From positions 248,001 to 312,000 of the forward strand of contig NZ_ACZN01000018.1 in the NCBI RefSeq assembly GCF_000176135.1: 64,000 bases of DNA, written 5' to 3'. The notes below the pieces were generated by a model that had not been told where the DNA came from, did no database searches, and saw nothing but the letters and a program-made list of their open reading frames with translations. This DNA comes from Vibrio coralliilyticus ATCC BAA-450 (GTDB taxonomy: Bacteria > Pseudomonadota > Gammaproteobacteria > Enterobacterales > Vibrionaceae). Below are positions 1 to 8,265 of this stretch, piece after piece. Positions within the stretch are counted from its first letter, which is position 1. Every line of letters begins with the position of its first letter. The translations under genes were made by a program, and so were the position numbers.

Positions 1-1
1 T

Positions 2-517
2 TACAGAAAAGACCATGTTGTTGAGCGTGTCGCGGATACGTACGAGCAATACCCTAACCGCCTGTTTACCAATGACTCGTTACCTCAAGAAGACCAGCCT
101 TCCGCACTCGTCCATATGGATTGTCAAAAGATGACAGTCACCGATGCTTATCAATTTCCTGCTGACTGTGTAATGCGAACGCCTCAGTTTATGTCGAGAC
201 CCGGTAGCTACGCTCAAGATGACGGTTACGTCTTTACTGCGGTAGTTCGTAAGGAGCCAACCAACACCATTGGCAACGGTAAAGAAATCTGGATTTTTGA
301 TGCGAAAAACCTCTCTCAAGGCCCGCTTGCCATTTTAGGTCATTCCCAACTCAATTTTGCGACAACGAATCATGCGCTTTGGGTTCCAGAGATAGGGCCA
401 AGACCGCTTGACGGATACCAAGCCAATGTTGGCGAGTTCTTCCGCAGTCGAGCTCCTCAACATCGACGTGCCGTTCGGGAAGTTATCGAACAACAAATAT
501 TGCCACGATTTGGCTGA
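2..517 (+). CDS. Carotenoid oxygenase (RPE65/CCD family), C-terminal part
   Basis: Only the last 171 residues are inside the window; the reading frame is open from base 2 and the start lies upstream. The fragment has the look of the end of the carotenoid cleavage oxygenase family: an MSRPGSYAQDDGYVFTAVV segment, an EIWIFDAKNLSQGPLAIL strand pair typical of the last beta-propeller blade, and a histidine in the following NHALWVP segment where the family keeps its last iron ligand. Members cleave carotenoid, apocarotenoid or stilbenoid double bonds with a non-haem Fe(II). It is followed after 65 bases by an exported FAD-linked oxidase on the same strand, so the two may form a pathway. The substrate cannot be read from this fragment. 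Confidence 0.75.
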   Translation, partial: YRKDHVVERVADTYEQYPNRLFTNDSLPQEDQPSALVHMDCQKMTVTDAYQFPADCVMRTPQFMSRPGSYAQDDGYVFTAVVRKEPTNTIGNGKEIWIFDAKNLSQGPLAILGHSQLNFATTNHALWVPEIGPRPLDGYQANVGEFFRSRAPQHRRAVREVIEQQILPRFG

Positions 518-582
518 TACCTAATTTCAATTTCGAGCTGATGAAGCTCAATGTCACGATGCTTTTAAATAAGGAATATTTA

Positions 583-2193
583 ATGAGAATAAGAACTCTC
601 GCGCTCGGCGCTACTTTAATATCGGCTGCATTAGGAACAGCCTTTGCGCTTCAAACGAGCGAGCCCGAACGCGAAATCTCCAACTATCAAGGGACCTATA
701 CCTGTCACCCTGAAGCGGTTTATGACCCACAATCCATTGAAGGCGTTCAGGCCATCGTTAAAGATGCACTGATACGCGACAAGAAAGTGATGACGGGTAA
801 TCGTAAGTTTGCCAGCCAGATCGATGCCGCCTGCGCGGGTGATGATCAAGTTCAACTCACGCTCAAGAACATGGATAAGATCGTCCATTTCGACGCCGCG
901 AACAAACGTGTGACGGTTGAAGCGGGTATGAGGTTTAACGATTTAAACGATTTTCTTCGTGAACAAGGTTACGCGATCAATATGGTCACTGAGTTAGCCA
1001 TCTTCACCGTCGGCGGTATGCTTGGCAGTGGTACACATGGATCAACATTGGAAAAACCTAGCAATATGCTCGCGGACTATGTGACTGAGCTTAAAGTTGT
1101 TGATGGTCAGGGAGACGTTCGTGTATTAAACGGCGATTTACTCAACGCTGCTCGCGTCAACTTGGGCGTGCTGGGTGTCGTCGTTGAAGTCACGCTGGCT
1201 ATCGAGGAAGCGTTCAAAGTCAAAGCAGAAGTGACAGGGTATCGTGACGATTCCGGATTGGAAGATGTTGTTCTGGACATCGCTCGCAGCAACTACTCCG
1301 CCAATATAGCTTGGTTCCCGGGCCTTGGCCGCTATACCACCACCTTGTACAACCCTGTTCCATTGGAGACGCAAGGTGAAGCTTATAATGCTCAGGCGGA
1401 TGTGTCTGATGCAGAGGAATTTTTCTTCGGTTTGCTATTTAATGCAGCCCACGAATTTCCGGGTACTGGATTGCAATGTCTAGCCGCCGTTGCGCGCTAT
1501 AACGCCAGAGCGAAGTCTTACTTCCGCGATAGTAATACGGGCAAAAAAGTGAGTGAACCTATTGGTTACTCTGATCAAATGCAGTACTTCAAGTGCAAAG
1601 ATCCCAACAAATGTATTTGGGACAGGCTTCCTATCGCACTTCAGGAAGTAGCCATTGATATTGAGCGCTTGCCTGACTGGATTCGTGACGTACGAGAGAT
1701 TGTCGCGGCTCACCCAAGAACGTGCTTCCCCCTCAATGGTATTTACTTCCGATTTGGTCAAGCGTCAGACAGCTATATTGGTATGAGTGCTGGTCGCGAA
1801 ACCGCATTTGTGGGTATCGAGTACACATTACGCCAAGAAGGTAAAAAGGAATCGAAGAATTACTTTGTGAATCTGGAGATAGAGCAGATGTCACTGCGTA
1901 AGTATGATGCGCGACCTCATTGGGGCAAGAACTCGGTTGCGATCTTCGAGGACATGCCTTCTCGATTCCCTATGTGGCAAGAATTCTTACAAGCTAAAGC
2001 CGAGCTCGACCCTTACAACGTGTTTACTAATCCTTTCTGGGAACGCGTGAGTGGTGATATCCCTATGGATGACTATTTAACGCCGGGATGTAACGTCCGT
2101 GGGGAATGCTACTGCCAGACAGATGAGCACTGTCAGTCTGGAACACAATGTCAGGCTGGGCTGTATTTCACCGACGCTCGTATTTGTCGCTAG
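583..2193 (+). CDS. Exported FAD-linked oxidase, ALO/gulonolactone oxidase type
   Basis: The 536-residue product begins with a signal peptide (MRIRTLALGATLISAALGTAFA). The ATG at 583 was chosen because AAGGA lies 7 bases upstream; a longer open frame from 541 would bury the signal peptide. The N-terminal half is an FAD_binding_4 (PCMH) domain with the GGMLGSGTHGST loop, and the C-terminal half carries RPHWGK and FTNPFWER, which are typical of the D-arabinono-1,4-lactone oxidase (ALO) domain. These enzymes oxidise sugar lactones or alcohols and pass electrons to oxygen or another acceptor. The end is unusual: a 30-residue tail with seven cysteines (CNVRGECYCQ onward), which suggests a disulphide-bonded periplasmic or secreted module. 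The substrate is unknown. Confidence 0.8.
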   Translation: MRIRTLALGATLISAALGTAFALQTSEPEREISNYQGTYTCHPEAVYDPQSIEGVQAIVKDALIRDKKVMTGNRKFASQIDAACAGDDQVQLTLKNMDKIVHFDAANKRVTVEAGMRFNDLNDFLREQGYAINMVTELAIFTVGGMLGSGTHGSTLEKPSNMLADYVTELKVVDGQGDVRVLNGDLLNAARVNLGVLGVVVEVTLAIEEAFKVKAEVTGYRDDSGLEDVVLDIARSNYSANIAWFPGLGRYTTTLYNPVPLETQGEAYNAQADVSDAEEFFFGLLFNAAHEFPGTGLQCLAAVARYNARAKSYFRDSNTGKKVSEPIGYSDQMQYFKCKDPNKCIWDRLPIALQEVAIDIERLPDWIRDVREIVAAHPRTCFPLNGIYFRFGQASDSYIGMSAGRETAFVGIEYTLRQEGKKESKNYFVNLEIEQMSLRKYDARPHWGKNSVAIFEDMPSRFPMWQEFLQAKAELDPYNVFTNPFWERVSGDIPMDDYLTPGCNVRGECYCQTDEHCQSGTQCQAGLYFTDARICR

Positions 2194-2294
2194 CTATTGT
2201 GAATTGGCCACGGGGAGAACTCCTTGTGGCCGATTCAGCATCAATACTTATTTCCCTTTACTCATCCTCTATTGATTTAAAGGAACACCAGACG

Positions 2295-3350
2295 ATGAAT
2301 CTCAAATCGATTTTGCTTGCCGTCACAGCTTCGTTTTCTCTGCTGAGTCTAACTGTGTCTGCGACTACCTTAGATGATATTCGGCCACATGTACCAAGCT
2401 CAGATAAAACTTGGGCAGAACAGTGGTTCTATAATGTTGCGGTACCGGATGTGGGTTATTTCAAAATCAGCCTCCAGAGCTATATAGCGCCTGATTTTGA
2501 TGAGCCAACGCCCAAAGCGTACGTTCACCTTGCTTTTACCCCACTCAATGGAAAAACCATTAAGTACGATATCTTCCGTGACGAGCTCATTATGAAAGGT
2601 TTTGATGATGCGACGCTTTTTCACTATGAAATCCCGGGGATTGTCGTCGCTAATCAAGACTCGGTTGAAGTGACCTACAATGACTTCCATTTCTCAATGC
2701 GTTGGGATGGCGAGCATGCTCATTATTGGCGAGGATTAAACCCAGGGCAGACCCCATTTGGTATCATTCCAGAATTGCCCGGTGTCGGAGGCAAATGGTT
2801 TCTTTATACTGTAGGAACACCAATTCAATACAGCTTCTCTGATGGTGACGTGTCTCTTTTTGGAAGCGGTTATGCTCAGGTTGATAAAGGCTGGTATGAC
2901 AAAGAGTCGAGTGCAGGCATGGTTTATAGTATGGGACTCTCCGATGATCTCTACTACATGTTCACAGGCGCTAAAATTGGTAACTCCAACATAGAGCTAT
3001 GGGCTGGACGCTACATTTCAGACAACTACGACCTTATTTTTTATCCCGCCATTGGAAATCTATCAGTCAAGCGTGAATATGATTCTTGTGCTGGCTACCT
3101 AAAAGTTGAAATGAACAAACTCAGGTACAAAATGGTTATGGAAGCAAAATCTAATTTAGATGATTTCTATCCTCTTGAATTTCCTTCCGTAATCATTTTT
3201 GGTGGTGAACAAAAGTACATGAAGTCGATGAAAGCGGATGTAAAATTCTCTCTGTATGATTTCGGCCAATTGGAAGAATCGATACACATGCCTCAAGCAT
3301 TACTAGAGTTTAGTGGCCCTTTCTATTGCGATGAGTTGCCTAACGAATAG
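2295..3350 (+). CDS. Exported protein, possibly AttH/CrtC-like lipocalin fold
   Basis: The 351-residue product has a clear signal peptide (MNLKSILLAVTASFSLLSLTVSA). The ATG at 2295 was chosen for this reason and for the AAGGA 11 bases upstream; the frame extends further upstream but only over non-genic sequence. The mature part is rich in aromatic residues and beta strands, with W, Y and F spaced as in barrel proteins, and has a FGSGYAQVDKGW segment that recalls the AttH/CrtC (hydroxyneurosporene synthase) two-lipocalin family. That likeness is weak. It sits 101 bases after the FAD oxidase and in the same orientation. If the likeness is real, a lipid or terpenoid ligand would suit the carotenoid oxygenase next door; otherwise the protein is unassigned. 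Confidence 0.5.
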   Translation: MNLKSILLAVTASFSLLSLTVSATTLDDIRPHVPSSDKTWAEQWFYNVAVPDVGYFKISLQSYIAPDFDEPTPKAYVHLAFTPLNGKTIKYDIFRDELIMKGFDDATLFHYEIPGIVVANQDSVEVTYNDFHFSMRWDGEHAHYWRGLNPGQTPFGIIPELPGVGGKWFLYTVGTPIQYSFSDGDVSLFGSGYAQVDKGWYDKESSAGMVYSMGLSDDLYYMFTGAKIGNSNIELWAGRYISDNYDLIFYPAIGNLSVKREYDSCAGYLKVEMNKLRYKMVMEAKSNLDDFYPLEFPSVIIFGGEQKYMKSMKADVKFSLYDFGQLEESIHMPQALLEFSGPFYCDELPNE

Positions 3351-3366
3351 ACCTTAACGCCTATCT

Positions 3367-3393
3367 ACTTGGTTGGGCTTCGTCCAGCCAAGT
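3367..3393 (+). terminator. Stem-loop after the exported-protein gene
   Basis: ACTTGGTTGG pairs with CCAGCCAAGT around a GCTTCGT loop, with one G-T pair, 16 bases after the stop codon. The T-rich tail is weak (TTTCACCTCTCTT), so termination efficiency is uncertain. Confidence 0.55.
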
Positions 3394-3433
3394 TTCACCT
3401 CTCTTATCTCCTCGTTCTAGGTACCCCTCAATA

Positions 3434-3449
3434 TCAGGTATTGACCTGA
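3434..3449 (-). promoter_or_regulatory. TCAGGT-N4-ACCTGA palindrome, orphan copy 1
   Basis: Perfect 6+6 inverted repeat identical in its arms to the sites before the T3SS operons at 15158 and 23951. Read on the minus strand it ends in CCTGATA as the other three do, so its asymmetry points left, where no minus-strand gene begins. It may be a remnant, or may act on vvhBA from a distance. Confidence 0.6.
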
Positions 3450-4243
3450 GTTTGTTCAACCCTTTTTCTTGTTAATATTTATATTAAATAAAATTACTAA
3501 ATTAGAACCTGTTAATTTAGTTGATTTTAAAGTATTGGTTTTAACTGAACACCGTATTTAAATAATCATCCTTAAAAATCCATCTGGCTTATTAGAGCAG
3601 ACGATAAAAAAGAAAAATATTTAAAGTTTCCTATAAGAAACGTTTGTGATCTATGTTTTGATTTTTAACTAAAAATCAAATTGATGTTTGAATTTTAATT
3701 AGAGTAAATACTTTATTGTTGTGTTTAATATTATCACTTTTGAGACGTGTAAGTGATGAAATTATATTTATGACTAGATTAAGATCTATTGATTGTTTTG
3801 ATAATCGGAATCTAAAACTTGCGCATGGATTTAAAATTGTTTTATAACAATGATTTATAAATAAATTGGTGTGATAAATTCAATTTTAAATCTACTTTTT
3901 TAGGTTCTTTTTCTAAATAATAAAAATCGCATTTAGATCATTAACAGAACAATATCTGTATCATTTGTGAGCAATCACGAGGAGGGTTCATAACACTTGC
4001 ATACTGAATGGAGATCACATTATGTGTTAGTTGATGGTCATAAGAATTCAGTAAAACCATCTAAAAAATCTCTTTTCGGAAATCTATTTATCATGTTACT
4101 AAATAAAACACGGGGATTGATTTGGAATATAGCTTGGTTCCAAGAGGTATTTATTCTCGTTCAAGGATGACAACAAAATATCATGGAAAGTTAACTGACG
4201 TTTGAATTGTTATTAAGTAATAACTCTTTACGAGGATTTTTGT

Positions 4244-4750
4244 ATGCACAATAACAAAACTAAAGTGTTAGGGACACTTACCCTACTCTCTTCTTTGTTT
4301 GCTGCACATGCATTTGCTGATATTCAGATACTTGGAAGTGAGAGTGAAGTTTCACAGTCAATCACTGAGCACTATCAGCAATCAACTCAGTTTTACAACG
4401 GAAATTTGGCTAAAACCGATGCGCTCTACATCAATGTAGGAACTGCATCAGATGATGATATTGCGCTGGCAAAATCACATGTCGTTAAAGGTGATACGGT
4501 CGTCATTGACCTGAGACAAGTCTCAGGTGAAGATGCCAAGATTGACCTTAGCCAATCGTTAACTGGGCTTGGCAGTGATGCACCTGTTGTGGTTACTGGC
4601 ATGTATCAAGGCGATAACATCATCAACTCCATTGTTGCAGACGTCCGCGATGAGAATGGTGACCCAGTGAATAACCCAGCGGCTGAGTTGGATAGTATTA
4701 ACCAGTCTTTGGTTCATGCCCTTGACCGTCTTGGCTTTGGAGGTGAGTAA
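4244..4750 (+). CDS. vvhB: VvhB-like cytolysin accessory protein
   Basis: The 168-residue product starts with a signal peptide (LTLLSSLFAAHAFA) and lies one base upstream of the cytolysin gene, the arrangement of the vvhBA operon of V. vulnificus. VvhB-type proteins are small periplasmic proteins thought to help VvhA fold or leave the cell. The mature part has a short alpha/beta pattern (YINVGTASDDDIALAKSHV, DTVVIDLRQVSG) and no cysteine. GAGG lies before the ATG. The assignment rests on position, size and export signal, plus the very strong identity of its neighbour. Confidence 0.85.
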   Translation: MHNNKTKVLGTLTLLSSLFAAHAFADIQILGSESEVSQSITEHYQQSTQFYNGNLAKTDALYINVGTASDDDIALAKSHVVKGDTVVIDLRQVSGEDAKIDLSQSLTGLGSDAPVVVTGMYQGDNIINSIVADVRDENGDPVNNPAAELDSINQSLVHALDRLGFGGE

Positions 4751-4751
4751 T

Positions 4752-6167
4752 ATGAAAACCTCTACAATTTTCACTCTTTCTTTGCTTGCTGCTTCTGTCA
4801 ATGCGTTCGCGGACGACTACGTCCCTGTTGTTGAAAAGGTCTACTACATCACCAGCTCAAAGCTAACGTGTAATCTTTATACGAGTAAAGATTTCGATAC
4901 GAAGCGAGATTGGTGTAACGCAGGCGCATCGGTTGATATTCGCGTCAACGTATCACAGATGCGCTCGGTTCAGTCTTCTACTTCGCAAGGCTTCACACCA
5001 GACGCTAAGATCGTACGTTTTACTGTTGAGGCGGATAAAGCGGGTACAGGCTTCCACCTCGTTGATGATCTTCAACAAGATCACAGCTGGTTCCAAAGCT
5101 GGGCGAATCGTCGCACGTACATTGGCCCATTTGCGAGTAGCTATGAGTTATGGGTTAAACCAGTGTCTGGTTACGTACCTAAGAAAGTCAGCGATTTCCC
5201 TCATAACGAAAACAAAGACTACCAACACCGTGATACCCACGGTTATTCGATCGGTATTAACGGCTCAGCCGGTGCGGAAGTTGGCAAAGATGGCCCTAAA
5301 GTCAGTGCAGAAGTGAGCGGTTCATTCAGCTATAAGAATGAAAAAACACTGGTATTTGATACCAAAGACTACCGCGTGAACAACCGTTCTTCTTTAAGCG
5401 ATTTTGAAATTGCGTTTGAGCGTGAGTTTGATGAGTGTCAAGAGCTACGCCGTGAAGAACTTGGCTGCTACTTTACGTCAGCACACTGGGGAAGCGGATG
5501 GGTATTCGATAAATCGAAATTCAATCCAATCTCTTACGCTAACTTCAAGCCTAACTATGACGTCATATACGAAGCTCCTGTCTCTCAGACCGGAACTACG
5601 GATTTCGAGATTGGCGCGAAGTTCATTGCTAAAGCACGCTATGGTGATGTTATCCCATCAGCACTGTTCTCTGTGTATGGCCCTGGCGGTTGGGCAACGA
5701 CAGGATGGTCAATTCCACGTACAGTTCGTATAGACTGGAGTCACCCACTGTTTGAAGCTGAGGCTCATGTGACCTTGCAGTCGCTAAGCAACAACGACTT
5801 GTGCCTAGACGTTTATGGTACCAATGGTGATAAAGAAGCCGAGGGTGGCCAAGTGGATGGCTGGAGCTGTCACGGAAGTTGGAACCAGACTTGGGGTCTA
5901 GATAGCGATGAGCGCTACCGTAGCCGTGTTGCACCAGATCGTTGTCTGACGGTTTCTGATGATAAGAACCTAACCGTTGAGTCATGTAGCTCTAACCTTG
6001 CTCAAAAATGGTTCTGGGAAGACGACAAGCTGATCAGTCGCTACGTCGATGGCACCAACAAGCGTTATGTGCTTAACATTCTGGATGGTCGCAACGTTGG
6101 CGTGACACCTGAAGATGAAGCAACACACGCGAGATGGAAACCAACGCTACAGCAAATCAAACTTTAA
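4752..6167 (+). CDS. vvhA: VvhA-like pore-forming cytolysin/hemolysin
   Basis: At 471 residues it has the length of V. vulnificus VvhA. The ATG at 4752 was chosen because it is preceded by GGAGG and begins a signal peptide (MKTSTIFTLSLLAASVNAFA); a 12-residue upstream extension is not needed. The body is the leukocidin/aerolysin-like beta-pore domain, with family segments such as SKLTCNLYTS, RDWCNAGASVDIRVNV, HSWFQSWANRRTYIGPFAS and GCYFTSAHWGSGWVFDK. The last ~130 residues form a ricin-type beta-trefoil lectin (NNDLCLDVYGTNGDK, DRCLTVSDD, LAQKWFW), which binds glycans on host cells. The toxin is secreted, oligomerises and makes small pores. It is co-transcribed with vvhB. The 0.9 kb AT-rich leader is consistent with H-NS silencing, as known for vvhA. 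Confidence 0.95.
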   Translation: MKTSTIFTLSLLAASVNAFADDYVPVVEKVYYITSSKLTCNLYTSKDFDTKRDWCNAGASVDIRVNVSQMRSVQSSTSQGFTPDAKIVRFTVEADKAGTGFHLVDDLQQDHSWFQSWANRRTYIGPFASSYELWVKPVSGYVPKKVSDFPHNENKDYQHRDTHGYSIGINGSAGAEVGKDGPKVSAEVSGSFSYKNEKTLVFDTKDYRVNNRSSLSDFEIAFEREFDECQELRREELGCYFTSAHWGSGWVFDKSKFNPISYANFKPNYDVIYEAPVSQTGTTDFEIGAKFIAKARYGDVIPSALFSVYGPGGWATTGWSIPRTVRIDWSHPLFEAEAHVTLQSLSNNDLCLDVYGTNGDKEAEGGQVDGWSCHGSWNQTWGLDSDERYRSRVAPDRCLTVSDDKNLTVESCSSNLAQKWFWEDDKLISRYVDGTNKRYVLNILDGRNVGVTPEDEATHARWKPTLQQIKL

Positions 6168-6181
6168 GTTTGTAATGAAGC

Positions 6182-6213
6182 AAAAACGGAAGGCATTGCC
6201 TTCCGTTTTTTTG
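6182..6213 (+). terminator. Rho-independent terminator of vvhBA
   Basis: AACGGAAGGC-ATT-GCCTTCCGTT stem followed by a T run. The stem is identical to the one at 8227-8256 and differs only in the loop. Confidence 0.9.
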
Positions 6214-6263
6214 TTGTAAGTACCGCATAAGAAATTGCAGTAATGCTGAGTTTTTAATGGATT

Positions 6264-6274
6264 AGGTCAGACCA
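6264..6274 (+). promoter_or_regulatory. AGGTCAGACCA, weaker copy of the effector-promoter motif
   Basis: Imperfect inverted repeat about 90 bases before the chaperone start. It resembles TGGTCAAACCA at 9636 and TGGTCGAACCA at 54726 (minus-strand reading). One arm base differs. Confidence 0.35.
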
Positions 6275-6318
6275 GCTTTAATAAAAGTCACATGAGTTTA
6301 GATATTGAGTTTGCTGGG

Positions 6319-6332
6319 CACGTTATAACGTG
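6319..6332. promoter_or_regulatory. 14-bp perfect palindrome CACGTTATAACGTG
   Basis: It lies 32 bases before the start codon of the chaperone-effector operon, probably at or just downstream of the promoter, where a dimeric repressor could sit. I saw no second copy in the window. Confidence 0.45.
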
Positions 6333-6364
6333 AATAGGTCATATTTCAACACGAGAGTAGCCCT

Positions 6365-6814
6365 ATGCCTCCTCCAATTCACTCGATGAACTCACAACCT
6401 GTTCTAAATCAGGAACTGGATACATTGATCAGTCACTTTTTGGTGAATATAGGATTGTCACCGGAAACACTGCGTGATTTGCACGCCGAAAATACACTGG
6501 CGATTCAGATTCAGGGATTGCCTGATGTCATGTTATCGAGGATGAATAGCGGCCTGTGGTTTTGGAGCCAATTACCAGATCTGACCAACTCCAAACTGAT
6601 GGATTACGCAGCTCCCGTACTCTCTCTAATTATACCTCCGCTAGAAGGCGTTGAAGGTGGTCAAGTCACTTTGGGTTTAGGTGACGACGGTTACGAGCTC
6701 AAAGCTTTGGTCAGTTCACAAACGTTAGTTGAGGAAAATGGTTTAGAGACTGTTTTCCGAGGATTTACTAGCAAGTTAGCGTTACTTCACCATGAACTTC
6801 AATTGGGAGGATAA
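6365..6814 (+). CDS. CesT-type T3SS chaperone of the adjacent glycosyltransferase
   Basis: The 149-residue acidic protein has the size, charge and alternating helix/strand pattern of class I T3SS chaperones (CesT/SycE/Tir-chaperone family): an N-terminal helix (LDTLISHFLVNIGL), the strand AIQIQGL, a central WFWSQLPDL segment and a C-terminal amphipathic helix. It ends 3 bases before a predicted effector gene, and chaperone-effector pairs are normally adjacent and co-expressed. The chaperone is expected to bind the disordered first ~140 residues of that effector in the cytoplasm and deliver it to the SctN ATPase. The family is inferred from pattern and context, not from a clear motif. Confidence 0.7.
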   Translation: MPPPIHSMNSQPVLNQELDTLISHFLVNIGLSPETLRDLHAENTLAIQIQGLPDVMLSRMNSGLWFWSQLPDLTNSKLMDYAAPVLSLIIPPLEGVEGGQVTLGLGDDGYELKALVSSQTLVEENGLETVFRGFTSKLALLHHELQLGG

Positions 6815-6817
6815 GTT

Positions 6818-8173
6818 ATGCCCGAAATTCAAGCTAATCATAGTATTGCTACCTCCTCTACTGCTTCTACCAGTCAATCATCAGGCGCACAATACGGTGA
6901 AGTAACAGGAGTAACCACAAGCAACTTGAGTATGTCTTCCTCTCAACCTCCGCAAGGTGCTTCACCTATAACTGAGAGTATTCCTCAGGTGATAGGGAGC
7001 AAACCGCTACAAGCGAGTCAAAGTAAAGAGAACGATCCAATCATCGGTCGCAGCGCTCATCATAAAGCGAAGTTTCAGCAACATAAACACGAGCAGGCAA
7101 ATGTACAGAATTACGAGCCGAAAGCAGGTCAAAACAACTTTAATGTCGTTGGAGATATGGAGGCGAAAATAGATCTCACTTCACAAGGAGATCATCGACG
7201 CCAACCTATACTAGACATACTTTCTACAGTAGCGGGTGTAGAGATTGGTACGAATAAGAGCAAACCTATTCCACAAACCATTCATCGTTTTTGGTCCGGT
7301 GGCGCGATGAGCCAGGAAGCGATGCATGTCCTGCTCGAGTCTGCAGACAAATCTAAGGGGAGCCAGTTTAAGCACAGCATGTGGTACTCTTCTTCATTAG
7401 AAGCTGAACTCATGAAACGTGACGCGATCATAGAGGAAGAAATCGACAAACGAGATACGCAAAGGACCATACTGCGTGCTAACGGGTACGAGGTTTGTGA
7501 TATTGATACGATGTTTAAGCCAGACCCAACACAAAGCACGTTCGATCGTTTAAGAAAGAAACCGCTACCAAAACCGGAGCCGGGTGTACTGTCTAAATCT
7601 GAACTGAATAATATGGTTAGAAAAGCATGTGACCATTTACAAAAAGGTGGTAGTGATAAGTGGGACGGCATCAAGCATTTTTCGGACATCTCCCGCTTGA
7701 TTTACTTAAAGGAAAAAGGCGGCCATCATTTTGATGTGGACTTTGGCTTAGGAAACATGAACTTCGAGCAAAGTTACTATCACAATGATGAAAAAGGCAC
7801 CGTTCCGTTAATGGGAGCAACTACATCTGTAAGTAGAGACAGAATCAACGAGCACTTACAAGTTGTTCATCCTAGTAAGCCGCAGGATCTTTCCGATCAA
7901 AGCTACCGTAATTCTGTTGTTCAGGTAGCAGAACAGGCGATGATGATGTCAGGCATGTTAAACGGGATTATTGCAACAAGCGCCCAGAACCCTAATGTTA
8001 TTGAAGGGATTGAGCTGCTTCGTCCTGATATTGCTAACAAAAGCGGAGAACTTCCATCTGGTATGCTGGCGAACAAAAGTTTGATTGGGGACATACCTAA
8101 CGGTTCTGCTTATACCATTCCTCCCTATCTCATTGACTTAGAACACATTACAGCAGAGTCTGACTCGCGATAA
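6818..8173 (+). CDS. Predicted T3SS effector: TcdA/TcdB-like glycosyltransferase
   Basis: The 451-residue protein has a Ser/Thr/Gln-rich disordered N-terminus (1-140), fitting a T3SS signal and chaperone-binding region, followed by a glycosyltransferase domain. The hallmarks are IPQTIHRFWSGG (151-162), the nucleotide-sugar strand of DXD-type sugar transferases, and FSDISRLIYLKEKGG (288-302) followed by the metal-binding DVD (306-308). This order matches the catalytic domain of clostridial TcdA/TcdB (GT44) and related toxins such as PaTox. An N-terminal chaperone gene, the adjoining T3SS and the terminator after the gene support an injected effector that glycosylates a host protein. Host target and donor sugar cannot be told from sequence. 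SseK/NleB-like transferases share the fold, but the motif spacing here is nearer the toxin group. Confidence 0.8.
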   Translation: MPEIQANHSIATSSTASTSQSSGAQYGEVTGVTTSNLSMSSSQPPQGASPITESIPQVIGSKPLQASQSKENDPIIGRSAHHKAKFQQHKHEQANVQNYEPKAGQNNFNVVGDMEAKIDLTSQGDHRRQPILDILSTVAGVEIGTNKSKPIPQTIHRFWSGGAMSQEAMHVLLESADKSKGSQFKHSMWYSSSLEAELMKRDAIIEEEIDKRDTQRTILRANGYEVCDIDTMFKPDPTQSTFDRLRKKPLPKPEPGVLSKSELNNMVRKACDHLQKGGSDKWDGIKHFSDISRLIYLKEKGGHHFDVDFGLGNMNFEQSYYHNDEKGTVPLMGATTSVSRDRINEHLQVVHPSKPQDLSDQSYRNSVVQVAEQAMMMSGMLNGIIATSAQNPNVIEGIELLRPDIANKSGELPSGMLANKSLIGDIPNGSAYTIPPYLIDLEHITAESDSR

Positions 8174-8226
8174 GCTAATAACTAGAAATAAGTGAAACCT
8201 AGTTTTTAAAATTGTTTGAAATAAAC

Positions 8227-8256
8227 TAAAAACGGAAGGCAGCGCCTTCCGTTTTC
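8227..8256 (+). terminator. Bidirectional rho-independent terminator
   Basis: AACGGAAGGC-AGC-GCCTTCCGTT flanked by A and T runs, placed between two converging effector genes, so it can serve both strands. Confidence 0.9.
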
Positions 8257-8265
8257 TTATTTTGG

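Larger units (their letters stand above)
3351..4243. other. AT-rich 0.9 kb intergenic region before vvhBA
   Basis: No credible gene is visible on either strand. After a stem-loop (3367-3393) and a palindrome (3434-3449), the sequence is strongly AT-rich to about 4240, with many runs of A and T. Such DNA is a typical H-NS target and is known for the vvh promoter region of V. vulnificus. A GTGA-N4-TCAC inverted repeat lies near 3968. The vvhB start is preceded by GAGG. Confidence 0.6.

Noticed and set aside
3966..3980. TGTGAGCAATCACGA as a CRP site before vvhBA
   Set aside because: The arms resemble TGTGA/TCACA, but the spacer is 4 bases and not 6, so a standard CRP dimer would not fit.
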